DNA of 7,416 nt from Deltaproteobacteria bacterium (GTDB taxonomy: Bacteria; Desulfobacterota; Desulfuromonadia; Desulfuromonadales; BM103): NCBI GenBank assembly GCA_019313105.1, contig JAFDBW010000023.1, positions 1 through 7,416 on the forward strand, read 5' to 3'. Below, one piece after another: positions 6,890 to 7,416 of this stretch. A program made the translations under genes and the position numbers. Positions within the stretch are counted from its first letter, which is position 1; each line of letters starts with the position of its first letter. Below the pieces are notes generated by a model. The model made no database searches and was not told where the DNA came from. It worked only from the letters and a program-made list of their open reading frames with translations.

Positions 6890-7416
6890 ATGACGGAGCA
6901 GGAACGTAACGAATTGATGCAGATTGTCCGTGAACTGTCTTACGAAGAGCGCGAGGTAACTCTCGCTTCGGGCCGCAAAAGCAATTTCTATTTTGACGGC
7001 AAACAGACCGCGCTGCATGCAAAAGGAGGCCTGCTTGTGGGCAAGGCTTTCTGGGAGATCGTCAAAACCTTTGACGGCACGATTCACGGTGTCGGTGGCC
7101 TGACCATGGGAGCGGATCCGATTGCAACGGCGACTTCGATTGCCGCCAACCTGGACGGTAATCCTGTGCATGCCTTTATTATCCGCAAGGAGCCGAAGGG
7201 TCACGGCACGGGGCAATGGCTAGAAGGTCGCAAGAACCTGCCGCACGGATCGCGTGTTGTGATCGTCGAAGATGTGACCACCACCGGCGACTCTTCGATG
7301 AAGGCGGTCGATCGTGCTCAGCAGGAGGGGCTGGAAGTCCTTAGTATCATCACTCTCGTTGATCGAGAAGAAGGAGCCCGGGAGAATATTGAAGGTCAGG
7401 GACAGATTCTCAAGTC
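6890..7416 (+). CDS. pyrE: Orotate phosphoribosyltransferase, 3' end outside the window
   Basis: It joins orotate to PRPP to make OMP, the fifth step of pyrimidine synthesis, in the cytoplasm. 175 complete codons are visible and there is no stop before the window ends. Motifs: TLASGRKSNFYFDGKQTAL (about residues 24-42) near the N-terminus, GGLTMGADPIA, the mobile loop RKEPKGHGTGQWLEG (residues 99-113) and the PRPP-binding motif VVIVEDVTTTGDSS (123-136). The tail VDREEGARENIEGQGQ is the usual near-terminal segment, so probably only ten to twenty residues are missing. The start is supported by AAGGAG at 6877-6882, seven bases before the ATG. It follows purF after 146 AT-rich bases, so it may have its own promoter; TATACT at 6862-6867 resembles a -10 box but no good -35 partner was found. 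PurF and PyrE both consume PRPP, which makes their adjacency functionally sensible. Confidence 0.95.
   Translation, partial: MTEQERNELMQIVRELSYEEREVTLASGRKSNFYFDGKQTALHAKGGLLVGKAFWEIVKTFDGTIHGVGGLTMGADPIATATSIAANLDGNPVHAFIIRKEPKGHGTGQWLEGRKNLPHGSRVVIVEDVTTTGDSSMKAVDRAQQEGLEVLSIITLVDREEGARENIEGQGQILK

Noticed and set aside
6848..7216. Antisense frame of 122 codons opposite the pyrE start
   Set aside because: The forward strand encodes clear PyrE motifs over the same bases, so this is a shadow frame.

Overview
The window is a stretch of housekeeping nucleotide-biosynthesis genes, all on the + strand: purB (5' end cut), purL, purQ, purF and pyrE (3' end cut). The gene order, the moderately high GC of the coding regions against AT-rich gaps, the protein sequences, and a 994-residue PurL carrying fused PurS-like domains next to a separate PurQ all fit a Desulfuromonadota (Geobacter/Pelobacter/Desulfuromonas-like) bacterium. 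This assignment is inferred from remembered family resemblance; no search was run.

Layout: 1-1272 purB (adenylosuccinate lyase), whose first nine or so codons lie before the window. 1273-1439 is an AT-rich gap largely filled by a repeat-like element with 12-bp inverted ends. 1440-4424 is purL (FGAM synthase synthetase subunit) and 4427-5254 is purQ (its glutaminase subunit), with only 2 bases between them and the purQ ribosome binding site inside the end of purL. 5255-5333 is a short gap with a two-copy 14-bp tandem repeat. 5334-6743 is purF (glutamine PRPP amidotransferase). 6744-6889 is an AT-rich leader with a hairpin and a possible nine-codon ORF. 6890-7416 is pyrE (orotate phosphoribosyltransferase), running off the end.

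Function: PurF commits PRPP to purine synthesis (step 1). PurL and PurQ together convert FGAR to FGAM (step 4). PurB acts twice, on SAICAR and on adenylosuccinate. PyrE is the PRPP-consuming step of pyrimidine synthesis, so the cluster places the PRPP entry points of purine and pyrimidine synthesis side by side. All catalytic residues that could be checked are present, and no gene appears broken.

No undescribed system, mobile element, defence island, CRISPR array, rRNA or tRNA was seen. The points most worth a second look are the PurL domain architecture (two PurS-like halves fused to the synthetase, glutaminase left separate), the intergenic repeats, and the structured leader in front of pyrE.
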